Position numbers and translations under genes: made by a program. From the NCBI GenBank assembly GCA_009617715.1, contig VTFK01000058.1:186001-250000 (forward strand): a DNA stretch of 64,000 nt, written 5' to 3'. Under the pieces are notes generated by a model that saw only the letters and a list, made by a program, of their open reading frames with translations, did no database searches and was not told the DNA's origin. The stretch is from Plectrocnemia conspersa. Taxonomy: Eukaryota > Arthropoda > Insecta > Trichoptera > Polycentropodidae. Shown piece by piece: positions 12,401 through 24,460 of the stretch. Numbering within the stretch: position 1 is the first letter of the stretch; every line of letters starts with the position of its first letter.

Positions 12401-13120
12401 TAATTGCACTTTATTAATAAACAAGATAATATATTATTTATGGCGATAAATGGTTCTCTTTGCGAGTGGATTTCTCTGAAGCAATTAACTTTAAGCCGAG
12501 CCCCAGTTAATATTAATTTTACACACATATGCATTTATATAATCACGCAAATCTATTATTTTCAACCTCCATTGTGCCGAATGCAATTGCTCCCGAGCAA
12601 CTCAAGTGAAATTCAAACCTTTCGCCCCCATATAAATATCGAATGTCGTTTGGTCGTAATCTCGATTGTTTAATTTCGAAAGCGAAAAAATAAATGTTAT
12701 AAGCTCACGTGGAACGCACCTGGCCAGGTACACGTGAAACAATAAAACCCTATAAAAGCATCAATTAGGGTCCCGATAAAATATAAGTCTTCTTTGCGCG
12801 GCGGCTATACCAAAAAACCGAACAATGAGAAAGCAAACAGCCAACGAGTGACTTCAAACACAGAAAGAGCTTTTTACGTGTGTATAAAGAGAGAGCGAGA
12901 AAGCGAAGGGCTTGCGCAATTTGCGGTGTAAAATTTTAGTAAACTTTTCCGGTTCTTGTCGGCCGCCAACTTCGGGTTATTGATATTAAATTAAGCGCAC
13001 CGGTCTGCGCCCACGCGCACTTAACCGCTTTCGGATTGTTTTCACGGTTAACTTTAACCGAGGACCCGTGAATTGGTGTACCTTCGTCAGAATCACGGTG
13101 TTTGCTTTGCTAATATGGTG
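12401..13120. other. GC-richer island, candidate conserved non-coding DNA
   Basis: About 700 bases of balanced composition including a GAGAGAGCGAGAAAGCGA stretch near 12889-12906 that resembles GAGA-factor sites. No frame above 89 codons and none recognisable. Confidence 0.3.
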
Positions 13121-14711
13121 ACACGTGTCGGTTTTAAAAACGCTTTTGCAATTTATTTTCATTGTATTCTATTTACATGAGTTGGGTTGTTTCCGTTTTA
13201 AAAGTCGCTTAAGTATTAAATCAATTATGTTTCCTTGAATTATGTGTCATATTTTATTATTAATTAACTGATATTTGAATATATATATATATATATACAA
13301 AGTCACGTTCGGTTAATTGGAAAATTGACGAGGAATATGCTTCAAGTCCAATAAGCTGTAAACTATAAAGTTTGTGGTGGATTTTCATTAAAATTTAATC
13401 AGGATAACCCGCGTATAATATGCGTTTGATATTTTAATACTAGAGCCTTTGATGTTTTATATACGTATTGACATATCTGATTGAGAAGCCATATTATATT
13501 GGATTAAAAATAAATATTTAACAACGTAACCACGATATACTCATACTACATTTTTTTTATCAATTTACTGAAATATTTTTTTAAACTAATACTCCGCATG
13601 ATTACATTTGTCTCATCCTATTATGTTTTTTAGGCTTCTTATATTTAATTATTACTATCTAATTATTTCAGGATATGGACTATTAAGCTGCTTTATTTTT
13701 TTTATTTTTCCATAATTTTTTTTATCAATGCTTAATTTCCTAACATATTTGCTACCTTGATACTGTTATAAAACTAATAATTTTTTTGATAGAATCTATA
13801 CCGTTTTTTCGAATAGTTCAGTTATAGTAGTGTGTAATTATATTTTATTTGATTTAAATACACTTTTCAATAATTTTATGTTATCATATAAATGTATCAA
13901 ATCATTAACATGAGTATGACAATAGCGTAGCGGATTTTCATGTTATTCAAATTTAGATCATTAGTTCGATTTTAATCTGTGACTTAATCAAAAAAAAAAT
14001 ACGATGTTATACATATTATAGCAACCAAAGAGAAATACTTTAATTGTAACAATATATTTATTTATAATTAACATAAATTAAAATATTATTGCTAATAAAA
14101 ACTTATCTAGAGTAATGTATTTTTCTTAATGAATTTTCTTTCCATGTAACTAGTGTTCAAAATCATGTGTTTCTTAAAAAAGCTTTAATTCAATACAATA
14201 ATTTAATTTTCAAAAGTTATATTCGATTTTAATAAAATACTAAAATAATTTAAAGCAGTTAATGCTAAATAAATTTAATAATAAATTGTAATTTATGGGT
14301 AATACGTATAGGAAAACTTTAGAGCGATAATAAGTTAAAAGCCCTTTTATATGATATGATACATAACGTGAGTTTTTTAAAAAAATTGATAATATTGATT
14401 TAAGATTAATAAAAACTAATGCTGAAACTCAAGTCTTTTCTTAAAAAACACATGTAACAAAAAAAAAAAACATTTTTTTTGTAATTTTTTGCGTTTTATG
14501 TTTTGACGTTGTATAAAAAATAATTTCAAAATACACTTTTTTTAAGCTAAATAATGGACACGGTTCATAGGTAAAATACTGCTTATTATACAGATAACCT
14601 AAAGATAAATCTGCCTATTATCCAAATGCGTTACAATGCCCAATATACAAACAAAAATCATAAAAAAAAAACAATTAAAACGTATACCTAAAAATCTAAC
14701 ATATTGTTTTC
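13121..14711. other. AT-rich non-coding filler
   Basis: Very AT-rich. Contains a TA run at 13279-13297. No gene or element recognised. Confidence 0.5.
13279..13297. repeat. TA microsatellite
   Basis: Uninterrupted AT dinucleotide run. Confidence 0.9.
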
Positions 14712-15370
14712 TAGCTCCTCATAGCTAACGCTGAAAGCATCCTTGTTCTTCGGCAAGCGCATTGGGAAGCTGGACGGTTCGTGCAAGAGGAGCGCTTATA
14801 AGCGCTGACGTCTTGACCGCGACGGGTAAGAATAAGGGATGTGATCGCACCTCTCTAGGGCACTCTAAATTTCGCAGCTGAAAATCGTCGATACCGCGCC
14901 TTAGCAAATTTAAAAAGTGTTTTATTAAGAATGCAATAATTTGTGTTTCAACGCTACACCAAGAATGCAATGATTTGTATCTCAACGCTCCTAGCAGAAA
15001 TGCAATAAAATATAAATATGTATAAGACCTGTACTCCTCTCCAACAACAAGGATTATTACGCTTTTCTTGAATTAGAGAAATGTTCTTTTTTTGCAATTG
15101 AATTTATACATATGTTATTTAAGCCTTCCATACGCCATTTATACTGCATTTTTGGTCATTTACCATAGTTGCCCAACTCCTGATTTAGAGGTTTATAAAT
15201 TAAAATAAACATCAATAGTTTTAGGGTTACAGTAAAGTAAGTTAATTTAAATTTTTTTCTAAATTCTTTCTAGCAATAGGGAAAACTTTGCTTCTCTTAA
15301 ATTTCAGACAATGAACCTATATTCGAGGACGCTACAAAATATCGTATCGTAAAGAGCGCGAATCGCCAAA
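14712..15370 (-). mobile_element. LINE fragment (main family), copy A, 3' part of ORF2
   Basis: Read on the minus strand it encodes the end of a jockey-like reverse transcriptase polyprotein. In order: a piece like LYDTIFCSVLEY (about 15360-15320), then an extra repeat (R3), then YLYFIAFLLGALRYKSLHS (about 15020-14965), HFLNLLRRGIDD, and the terminal LARTVQLPNAL...SYEEL. Each block aligns to the better copy at 52560-53783 (LYDTLVRSILE, YPFLFPSAFILGALG, HFWKLLKGIVDN, LVKAIYLL...SCTYG). Stops and frameshifts are frequent. It has lost the reverse transcriptase core, so it is a dead 5'-truncated copy. Confidence 0.85.
15088..15218 (-). repeat. Repeat R3 inside LINE copy A
   Basis: Read on the minus strand this matches 31081-31217, sharing CAACTATGGTAAATG.CCAAAA (TAACTATGG in the other copy), GGCGTAT and CATATGTA.AAAT.CAATTGCAAAAAA. 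It interrupts the LINE coding region at a point where copies B and E are continuous. LINE-like sequence on both sides of R3 is similar (AATTCAAGAAAAGCGT and AATTTAAGAGAAGCAAA on the minus strand), suggesting a duplicated target. Confidence 0.75.
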
Positions 15371-16280
15371 AAAATAATGAGTAAAACGCGTTTAACACAG
15401 TAAAACTGAAAATGTAAATAATAACTCTCGTATTTAAGTTAAACTTGGAAAAAAAACCTTGTTAATTTTTTTTTTGCTCACTTGATTCATAATTTTTGTC
15501 TTAAAAATTAAAAAGCAAAATATATTTAAAAAATCATAACTCCGTTAAATAAATACTGTAAAAAATTAAAGGAAGAAAATATCATAATATATTTATCAGA
15601 TGCAAAATATTATAAAATTTAAATATATGTATAATTTCAAAGTTAAATAAGCAGTTTGCTGAAAAAAAACATTTTATCGTATTATTTTTGTATTTTTTTT
15701 ATAAACTGCGTTTTTAAAAGCATTTTTTGAGGGACATTTCGATTTTTTTCATTTCTGACGAAAAGTCAGAATGTAGAAAGTGTTATGAACTAAGAATTGA
15801 ACAATAAAAGTATTGACGAAAAAATTGGAGTTCGATTTTTGAAAGCAAGATGTGTTAATATCATACTTGTACATAAAATTTCATAAAATTACATAAATAT
15901 ATTCTATGTACTACACATTTATTATTACTTCAAACATTACGAGTTCACAAGCGATCAATAAGATCATTATAAACAAATACGTCAATCAATAACATATTCA
16001 ATTTGAAACTGATTCGGAAATACTTTATAGTACAAAATAAGTGAAAAAATTTTTTAATTTAAAGATTTTAAAAATTAATTTAAAATATCACAGTTAATTT
16101 GGTTTTCTATAATCAAAGGTAACTGTTTAAATTTAAAAAATAATATATTTAAATTAAAATAAAGCTTTTAAAAATGAAATAGTTTTGTTGTCTTGCGAAA
16201 TATCTCGTAAGACGTTTATTAGTCGATTAAAAAATAGATTATTTTTCATATTTTTTTGTAGCTTTGATAGCTAAAAATAT
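15371..16280. other. AT-rich non-coding filler
   Basis: Nothing recognisable on either strand. Confidence 0.5.
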
Positions 16281-16950
16281 ATTTTTTGGTATGTGGCTTT
16301 ATTCAACTTATAAATATTAAATATTTCAGATACATACAATTTGTACATACACACATTTACATTTTTTGTTTTATATTTTACAAACAACGTTTATCCCGTA
16401 TAATTTCTCCGCCTCGGGCGCCAACCCGCATATCGAATCGATCCACCGTGAAACTTGCACAATACGCATTTCTGTATGACTTATCGTCTTAAAAAATAAA
16501 ATAAAACGAGCACAAAAATATAAATAAAACGATACGTACGTAGAGACCAAACCAAACAACGTCAAAAACCATTGTTCCTCGTGAGATTACGCCTAACGAG
16601 CGCGCTAAGGTGTTGTAATTGATGTAGGGTTTTAAGCTTTTGTGCTCTCCTTGGCACCGAGGGTTTGTTGTATTGAATGATGCTATATTAATCATGCTAA
16701 TGTCTAGGATATGAAGATAATAGATATGTATTAGCAAGCAGCGGAAATGTAAACAAACACATTTGCATACGTACACATAAGCGTGTGTGCTACATTTTGT
16801 TAATCTATTACGAGAAGCCTTTTTGGACCTCTTGGCGTGGGCCGGATTTGGGGAATTATTGAGATAATTGGTGATTTATCCACGACTGATACTCGATCTA
16901 TAAGTTTCTGGGTAAAAGCCGATTCTCTGTGCTGGATGTTGACGCTGGGA
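16281..16950. other. GC-richer island, candidate conserved non-coding DNA
   Basis: Balanced composition with three overlapping short frames on both strands (16286-16492 plus; 16371-16565 and 16489-16776 minus), none protein-like. Confidence 0.3.
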
Positions 16951-18334
16951 TGTGTGTGGATGTTGTACAAATAACATGCGATGGAAAGGTGCGATATCTA
17001 TATAAGGAATACGCATAAAGATATTTCCACATATCACACTATAACAAAAAAAAACAAACGTTTTTGTGTGTTAACGCATTCTTACATTTGATTAGTTAAA
17101 ACATAATAATAAATAATAAAATGAAATACCAGTATGATAAAATATTTATTTTTATTAAAAAGGAGGTCTAAGATTTCAAAGAAAATTCTTCCGAAAGTAA
17201 AAATAGATTTTGGCAAGACTGAGGCAATTATTATATCTTAAATATACAGTTTATTGGAAAATTTAAGCTGGTTTAAAAATGTCGATCTAAATAAAATTAA
17301 CCATTGGTTTGATTAAGATTCAAATGATCTGGGTTTTTAATGCTTGCACGATGCGGTTATCGTTTTAATTTTCATTACCAGTGAAAACGCATGTAAATAA
17401 GTACTAATAATTACATAAGTCACAAGACAATAATGACTTCTGTTGAAACTTTACTTCTACTGATATTCGTTAAATTCGTACTGATATTCAAAAATTATTG
17501 AGAGATTCTCAAAATCAAACAATAATCACAGATTTTATTATTAAATAAAAAAATGATATTCTGAATTGTAAAATACTGTATTAATATTTTTAACCCAAAT
17601 TAAAACTTATAGTTTAGATTAAACGTGCTCTTCCTCCCTAGATAATCGAGAGTGTACTATATATACATATAAATCTTTAATTTTTCGTATAAGAGTTGGA
17701 AAACTATATAATCAGTCATCGCTATATTTTTTTGTTGCGTTATTTTAAACATCTGTATAAATTCTAAAGAGTTCTAATGTTTACTTATATGTAAAATTCT
17801 GAAATATTTATTATTAATTCTATTCTTTCACGAACAAAAAAAATTAAAGTTTAATTACAGATTCAATTAAAGATTTATACTACAGAATAAAACAGTTAAG
17901 TCTCATTGATACGTTAACGTTATAATTTCCGAGTAGCCTTTCATTTTTTAAGCCATTGGCAGGTTATTTTTATTCATAAGTCGGAATTTAACTTAATTTG
18001 AAGAGCGATAAATAACCGTTTCATACCTTATAAACACAAGAGTTTAGTCCGAAAAGCGATTGGAACATATCTTTTAAGGCTCTCAAAAAATTTACGACCG
18101 TTTTATTTTATCATTGGTCACATTTGAATTTTAACACTTTAAACACGTTAATGACATTCGAGCACCTCATAAAAGCTCATGTATTATATAAACACATTCC
18201 GAGGCGTAATTTTACGACTATTTTGACGCGTCATATACGAACGCGTTCCACAAAGCGTTAATTTATATGAGTGAACTCTAGTGGCTCCTTCAACGAAGTA
18301 TGCTGCTCAATAGCGTGTCGGTGATATATGAAAT
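16951..18334. other. AT-rich filler with island at about 17930-18320
   Basis: Mostly AT-rich. The last about 390 bases are more balanced and could be conserved non-coding DNA. No coding evidence. Confidence 0.4.
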
Positions 18335-19735
18335 ATTATTTATTTATTTATTTAAATTAAATTAAGACCGTTGTTACTTTACAGATTACCCCAATGCGGC
18401 GCGATGGTCAAAAACAGTACATTATTACAATACCCAAAGAATATAAAACACAAGAAAAAAAAAAAATCATAAAATATTAAAATTAAAATATACTAACTGA
18501 ACCAGCTCCTAGTAGCTGCCATTGAAATATGTGCAATATCAGCGTATTAAAGAGACGGCAGGTGACATCCATATGCGAGTCGTCTAGTGCGCACGTTTTG
18601 GCTCTAACGGACGTTAAGATAGAACGCGATCGTGATTTTCGAAGACGTTTTGGAACCTAAAACTGGAATTCTTCGAGAATAGTTTTATTGTTGACAGCAC
18701 CCTTCAGTAGTTTAAAGAAATGCTTAGCGAAATACAAATTTCAGCGAGAACTCAGTGAATCGTATCCCAACCATCCTAAATGAAAGGCGCTGGGATAAAA
18801 GAACGGATAACCAGGCGCGTACGGTGAAATACATTTAATTTCGCTCGCTCGCGTGTTAAATGACGAAAGTGAGTGAGAGATAAGAGCGTGTGTTACATGC
18901 GTTCCGCACGCTCTATACCTTTCACTCACTCTCGTTATTTAACACGCGAGGGAGTGAAAGGGAATGTATCTCACCGTACGCGCCTGATAATAACCAAATA
19001 TCCTTTAATAAATGTATCTCAAGAACATTTTATAATCATTTTTGATTAAGAGAAAGTATTTGGTTATTCTGGAAATTCAAATTACAGATCCTGATTCAAG
19101 AATGCTTCAAACTAAAGTGTCATAGAAGACGTGAGTAACTGACGGATCGTCAAAGGGAAATGCGCTTATTATAACATAACCGTGCATCTTGAAAGATTTA
19201 TCGCAGACGTTATTTACGTGTAGATAAAACTTTTACTTGCTCTCAAAAGTGATTCCAAGATCTTAAATAAAAGTTTTTCTAGCCAAAATGTTTCCACAGA
19301 GATTTAAGAAATAAACAAATGGCGAACAGGATCAAGAAAATGACAGTATGACACTTTTCGACACAAAAGGGCAGACGGTTGACGTGAGCCCATTTCCATA
19401 GAGAATCTAAATCACTCCGTAAAGAGTCCGCAACAGATCGAATGCATTTAAACTTGATACATCAACTGCCGTATTTATGTCATTAATAAATAACATAATT
19501 AGCAGAAGATGTTGGATCCTTAAAGAACCCGCGAAGAGATTAAATACTCTTTCGACAATCGACCACCATAGGTTTAAACAAACTGTTTACGATCGCTCAA
19601 ATAACTCGAGAGTAATCGAGTTAAATCATCCGAACAACCAAAGCACGAAAATTTTTTTAATAATAACATATGACAAACATTATCAAACGCCTTTTCAAAA
19701 TTCGTAAATACGACGTTTACTAGATATAAAGAATT
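18335..19735 (-). mobile_element. LINE (main family), copy I, RT domain to 3' tail
   Basis: A long 5'-truncated copy on the minus strand. The 3' tail is a (TAAA)n run at 18335-18355, preceded by a 3' UTR that matches that of copy E (GACCATCGCGCCGCATTGGG versus GACTATCGTGACGCATTGGG). Coding remnants in order, minus strand: VVFTNFEKAFDNVCHMLLL (about 19710-19655), LLSSYLSDRKQFV, a mutated primer-grip region at TAAGGATCCAA (copy E has CAAGGATCCAA), LFINDINTAVDVSS, then the text following YADD, ILESGSV, GYPFFYPSAFHLGWLGYDS and HFFKLLKGAVNN. The YADD codons themselves are deleted. Copy I is interrupted by a foldback element at 18813-18989. Many stops; inactive. Confidence 0.9.
18813..18989. mobile_element. 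Foldback (palindromic) element inserted in LINE copy I
   Basis: Left arm 18813-18890 pairs with right arm 18907-18986 around a 16-nt spacer; arm ends read AGGCGCGTACGGTGA. The sequence ATAACC flanks it on both sides (18807-18812 and 18990-18995). Removing the element and one ATAACC restores LINE sequence that aligns with copy E across GGTATTATCCGTTC (GGATATTTGGTTATCCGTTC here), so this is a real insertion with a 6-bp (5-7 bp) target duplication. No coding capacity; the family is unknown. Arms are related to 6133-6208 and to a segment of the Harbinger-like MITE. Confidence 0.9.
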
Positions 19736-20240
19736 TATATAAATATTTTTACCCGAATTTTTACAAGTAAATATTTGGCGACGGGTGGCAATTAGATACA
19801 GACTGTGCCGCTGCAGTAGTATTTTTATTGACGATCTATAATAAGTAACGTGTTTATTTACAATTGCAGTGATTGAGGCAGCAGGCTCGCAACCGGCCGT
19901 TGCGAGTCCGCCAGTTGAGAGAATCCGTCACGCCAGTGTTACCAGAGGGCGGCCAAGTTTTGGCCATAACAAAATTTAAATAAATATATATATAAATATA
20001 AATAGGCCCGCTACAAATATATGAGACTATTGATAAGTTGTCGCAGTGCTTCGTATTATTTCCTAGGCAAGTCTTAGTGATGAAATTTTCAAACAGTGTA
20101 TTGAAATCAAATTAAAATAACTTTTTTTTTATAAAATAAAATGACAAATATACTTTAAGTTATTTTATCAGGAAAACTAATTCGTCAAGTAAAGACAATA
20201 AAATAGTAATTTAATGATATTTTTATTTAAACTTTAATAG
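19736..20240. other. Non-coding, small GC-richer island at 19780-19970
   Basis: The island includes GGCGGCCAAGTTTTGGCC (19949-19966). No gene or element identified. Confidence 0.35.
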
Positions 20241-21500
20241 CAAGTTTAAGAATACAGTTAGAAACTTTTAGAGAAGCTACGTGGGTTATATTTCGTATTA
20301 TTTGTAGAATATATACCAAAAAACAGCAGCGAAGCGTATGCGAAAGAATCAGAGGAAGAAAGCAATCTCTTAACAAGGGCATAAATAATTTAATTCAGCG
20401 GTACAAAGCGCTAAGACAAAAGAGCAAGCCGTCTGCTCCCGATCTGGAGTACAAAATCCGTTCGAGGAACATAAAGTAAAAAAAAGCGAGCACACAACCG
20501 GCTACAGAAGAAACAAGGAGCAAAGATGAATCCGCGAGAGGAATGATAACAAAAAATAAAATAAAAAACAGAAGATCGGCTACAAGGAATGCATTCGACT
20601 TGCAAAACGTGTTAAGAAATTTAAAGTACAAATGGAATTTTAAATATGTTTCAGCGCACTTCTGCGAGGCTAATGTAATGTATATGTGTTTGTTAGTCAA
20701 GTATTATACGTGTCAAACGATACCGTCTCACTCGAATGTAATGAATCTTGTGATGAATGAAAAAGGAGGTCTGAAGAAGTGAGTAGCTAAGAGTGCCCAC
20801 TTAAGACTGAGATAGGTTTGGTTACCAAACATTTATCACGACGCTCGGTATGTGAAGATATCGTATATGTAACGTATAACTGATACATTGAGAGACAGAG
20901 GCAACTATGTATTATATGTATATATCAGTAAATCGAAGATAAAAAGTGAATTTTATGATTAGCAATACTGTTGATCCTACGTACACATAGACTCGAACAT
21001 TTGCATGACACGTGAGGTGAGTAAAAGATTTTCACTTCTGAACTTTTAATATGATATATAACAAGCGTTATTCTACAATCTATATCACAATTTATTGCTT
21101 CTCAGATAACATTAGCTTTCGGTAATTGATTTAGCCATAAGTCGAAAGCGCGAGCGCTTTTGAAAAGTTCTTCCCTTAACATCGACAACAAACGGAGGGC
21201 TTTGACTGACCAGTGACCTTAGCTTTATGAATAAAATATATGTAGTAAATGGTTTGTATATATGTATGTATGTCCCTTAATACACAATGGCCCGTATGGT
21301 GAAAATTTAAAATTACGACCGCCGATGCACACACATAACATATTGTGTTCCGAGTTATGGATAATTTCACGTGATGCGCTACTACGCCTTTATCTGAGGC
21401 TTTATGGGTTCGGCCTGATCCCTCATGCGGGCTTAATGGATTTAAAATAACCCGAGACACATAGCCTTTAGTGTTTGCTTGCAACAACGCAAGGTGAATA
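20241..21500. other. GC-richer islands, candidate conserved non-coding DNA
   Basis: Two balanced segments (about 20250-20780 and 20990-21500) with short frames overlapping on both strands (up to 103 codons, none protein-like). A splice-donor-like CACGTGAG/GTGAGT occurs near 21010-21023 but no matching exon is evident. Confidence 0.3.
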
Positions 21501-22565
21501 TATTACGCGGTCGTGAAACAATAATTGGTTTATATTCGCAGCGTTAATTTCATTACCGAGATTTAATGTGCAATATACAATTCATGTTTTATCTTTATAT
21601 TAAAAAATAAAATAAAAGTATTTGAGCTAAAAGAAAAGATCAAAACTGTACATTGAATATAATTTATTATTATTAATATTAAACTATTTGTTATCACGCC
21701 TATAACATTGATGCATTACTAATGTATCAGAATGATGAAAGAAAAGTATCATTAATGAGTATTTCTCTACCTGAAGTGAAAGCTAAAGTGAATTAAAGCT
21801 ATTGATATGTATAAGATAAATAATAAAAGCGTTAGCGTATGAGGTTTATAACAATATATATATATAATAAAATCTGCAAGTCACTCCTTTATGATTAATA
21901 ACATTATATTATAACTTTTTATTGCACCATATAATTTATAAAAAGCATAAAACTTTTTATTTTCTTTGCCAATTGCAAAGTCAAGTTTCGAGCTATCGCC
22001 CATTATTGAATTAACCTAAACAAAAACTTAAAAACGTACCTCACAAAAAGCGATTGAGAAATTCAAAATAGCTCGTCACTGTTGACCTAAATATTTTTAG
22101 TGAATTTCCACACCCCTATTATTCCACCCTCTCACCACATAAGCTCAATAGCTACTATAAAAATATGCATCATATTTTGTTTGCAAAAATATTGATTTGC
22201 TATTTTAATGGTATAAAGATGATATTTATTTTATCAATATTAGTTTTTTGATAAGCACCAAAAAATGACAATCGTGTGGTTGAGTAATAAACATTAAAAA
22301 TGTGCAGAACAACCACAATTTAAAAACAAGCAATAATAATCAATTACTGCAGCATCAAAACCAAACATTTATAAGTTTTGAGACTTACGTCTAGAAACAA
22401 TACACTTATACAATTCAGATACAAATGCGGATGATTTATGAATGAAATTTTTTCATGTAAAAGAACAGGCGATAATACTTTTTTATACGGTTTAAAAAAT
22501 TGCATCTTTTTTCTCCGTCTTTAAATGAGTCATATGCAATTTTTTTTTTATCTATACTATACAAA
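21501..22565. other. AT-rich non-coding filler
   Basis: Nothing recognisable. Confidence 0.5.
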
Positions 22566-22940
22566 AGTAAGCTTAATACATAACTACAACTCTTGAATTG
22601 TTGAAGTCTATACACACACGTGTGTGATTTTGTGCAGCTATTGAGTGTGCAAGCCTAAGTGGCAATTTTTCAAAAGTGTTCCTAACTCCCAGCCAGAACC
22701 AGGACGAATTAGCACAATGGAGGACCGAGCACGGTTGAACTGCACTCACAAAAGAAGCTGTTTTATTCAAATAAAATAATGAAGTGTGATTAGGCGGCGA
22801 GGGGACGCGTCTGAAGCGTCGCTACAGCCTCTTTGTGAGGCATACAGTTGTAGATGTGGTGGTGATGGTGGTTAGTCGTCGCTTTTGTGTAGTCTCAGAA
22901 AGAACCACCAACGAGGTAAGATATGCACCAAGGAACAACA
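22566..22940. other. GC-richer island with donor-like site
   Basis: Holds a locally GC-rich run (22790-22900). On the plus strand it ends with AACGAGGTAAGA (about 22908-22920), which matches the splice-donor consensus very well. This could be the end of an untranslated first exon or a chance match; no promoter or coding sequence supports it. Confidence 0.2.
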
Positions 22941-24050
22941 GCAAAAGTGACAGCCACAAATTGTCACCAATGAAAACGAATGCATTTTCTTATTTGAATT
23001 AAATAGACAATAATATCTTGCAAAGTATATAGTTGTCTTTTTTCTCAGAATAGCGCCAGATGAAAATTGATTATTTTTCCATGAGACACTACATTGTTTT
23101 CATTGTTAGCACACGCCAATAAATTCAAGGCGAGAATGGTAAATTAGTTGATCCAGCATTATGTTTCTCTCCGGACAGTACGACGTTATAATGCACACAA
23201 TTGTATGGAACTTGATTATAATTGATCGTCTGAAGCCAAACAACTACTATACGCGACATCCGATATCATCAAAATAGGAGAATTAAATTATTGTAACCAT
23301 TCAGGCGACCCTTGCTCTTTGTTAATTACATTGTAAAATGCATACGTATATTGTTTGGATATCTAGACTTAAACCGCGATTGTATGGATTCTGTGATGAT
23401 AAATATCAATTTGTAATTAATGGAAGATACCAAGTAAATGCTTTGGTTATATTATATAATATAAGCGTATGTATATTCATTGTTTATAATGTATATATAA
23501 AGATAAACTAACATATAATATTAAACGTACAGTTGAAAACCTTCGACCTGAACCGTTTCCAAGAAATATTTGCCTAAGCTATTAATTGTAATAATATTTT
23601 AAATTGCTTAATTAAAAATAAAATATTACATGATTAACTACCTATAAGCTTGCTGTAAGCAATTTGCCTTTTAAAGTTCAGTTTTAATAATATATTAACT
23701 TAAAGTAAATTAAAAGTCATAGCAATGAAATATTAAAATATAATTCAAAAAAGTATATAATTAAAATAATTTTCTTTTCTGCAGACTATTCCTGAGCAGT
23801 TGATGTATTATATATATTTTTTAGTATTAAAAATATATTTAAATAACACGGTGAAATATATTTTATACTTATATTTTATCTTATACTTGTATATAAAGAA
23901 AATTACACTAATTTTAGATGTAATATATTTACTTGTGAGATATACTCTTTTTATTTTAATTTGAAAAACTGAAATATAATATTAAATCAATATTTATTCG
24001 CCGGGTTAAAATCATATTTACAATCTTGTCCCCATCGAATTTACATACGT
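22941..24050. other. AT-rich non-coding filler
   Basis: Mildly balanced at 23080-23290; otherwise nothing recognisable. Confidence 0.45.
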
Positions 24051-24460
24051 AAATCAATTCCAAAATCTATGAAGACTAAATAAATATTATTTGCGTGGTA
24101 CGTGTTTTCGAGTAAAACTCGATTCGAGCCAATATCATTAAACGCGTCAGTCGTACGCGTAACTTCGTTTGCCAACTCAGGCGGGTCCTAAACAAATTCA
24201 AAGCGCAAATTGCAGTCGGCGTTAACAAAATTTAAATATTTTTCTTTTCAGAGGATAAATTAAAATTTAATACACATTTTCTCTACCCGCATCCATTCCA
24301 ATTGCATTTTTAATCAAGGGACCACCGCTCGAGTAATTTGGCCCGGACGGGTGGGAAAATATGCGAATCAACGGGCGTAATGGAAAGCTTTTTCGAGTGC
24401 GCATGTTCGGACCGTTGAAAGTTTCCGAATGGAGAGGAAAAAGTCGGAGGATTTAAAAAA
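24051..24460. other. GC-richer island, candidate conserved non-coding DNA
   Basis: About 400 bases of balanced composition with no frame of note. Confidence 0.3.

Noticed and set aside
19477..19707. 76-codon plus frame
   Set aside because: It is the antisense shadow of the reverse transcriptase remnant in LINE copy I.
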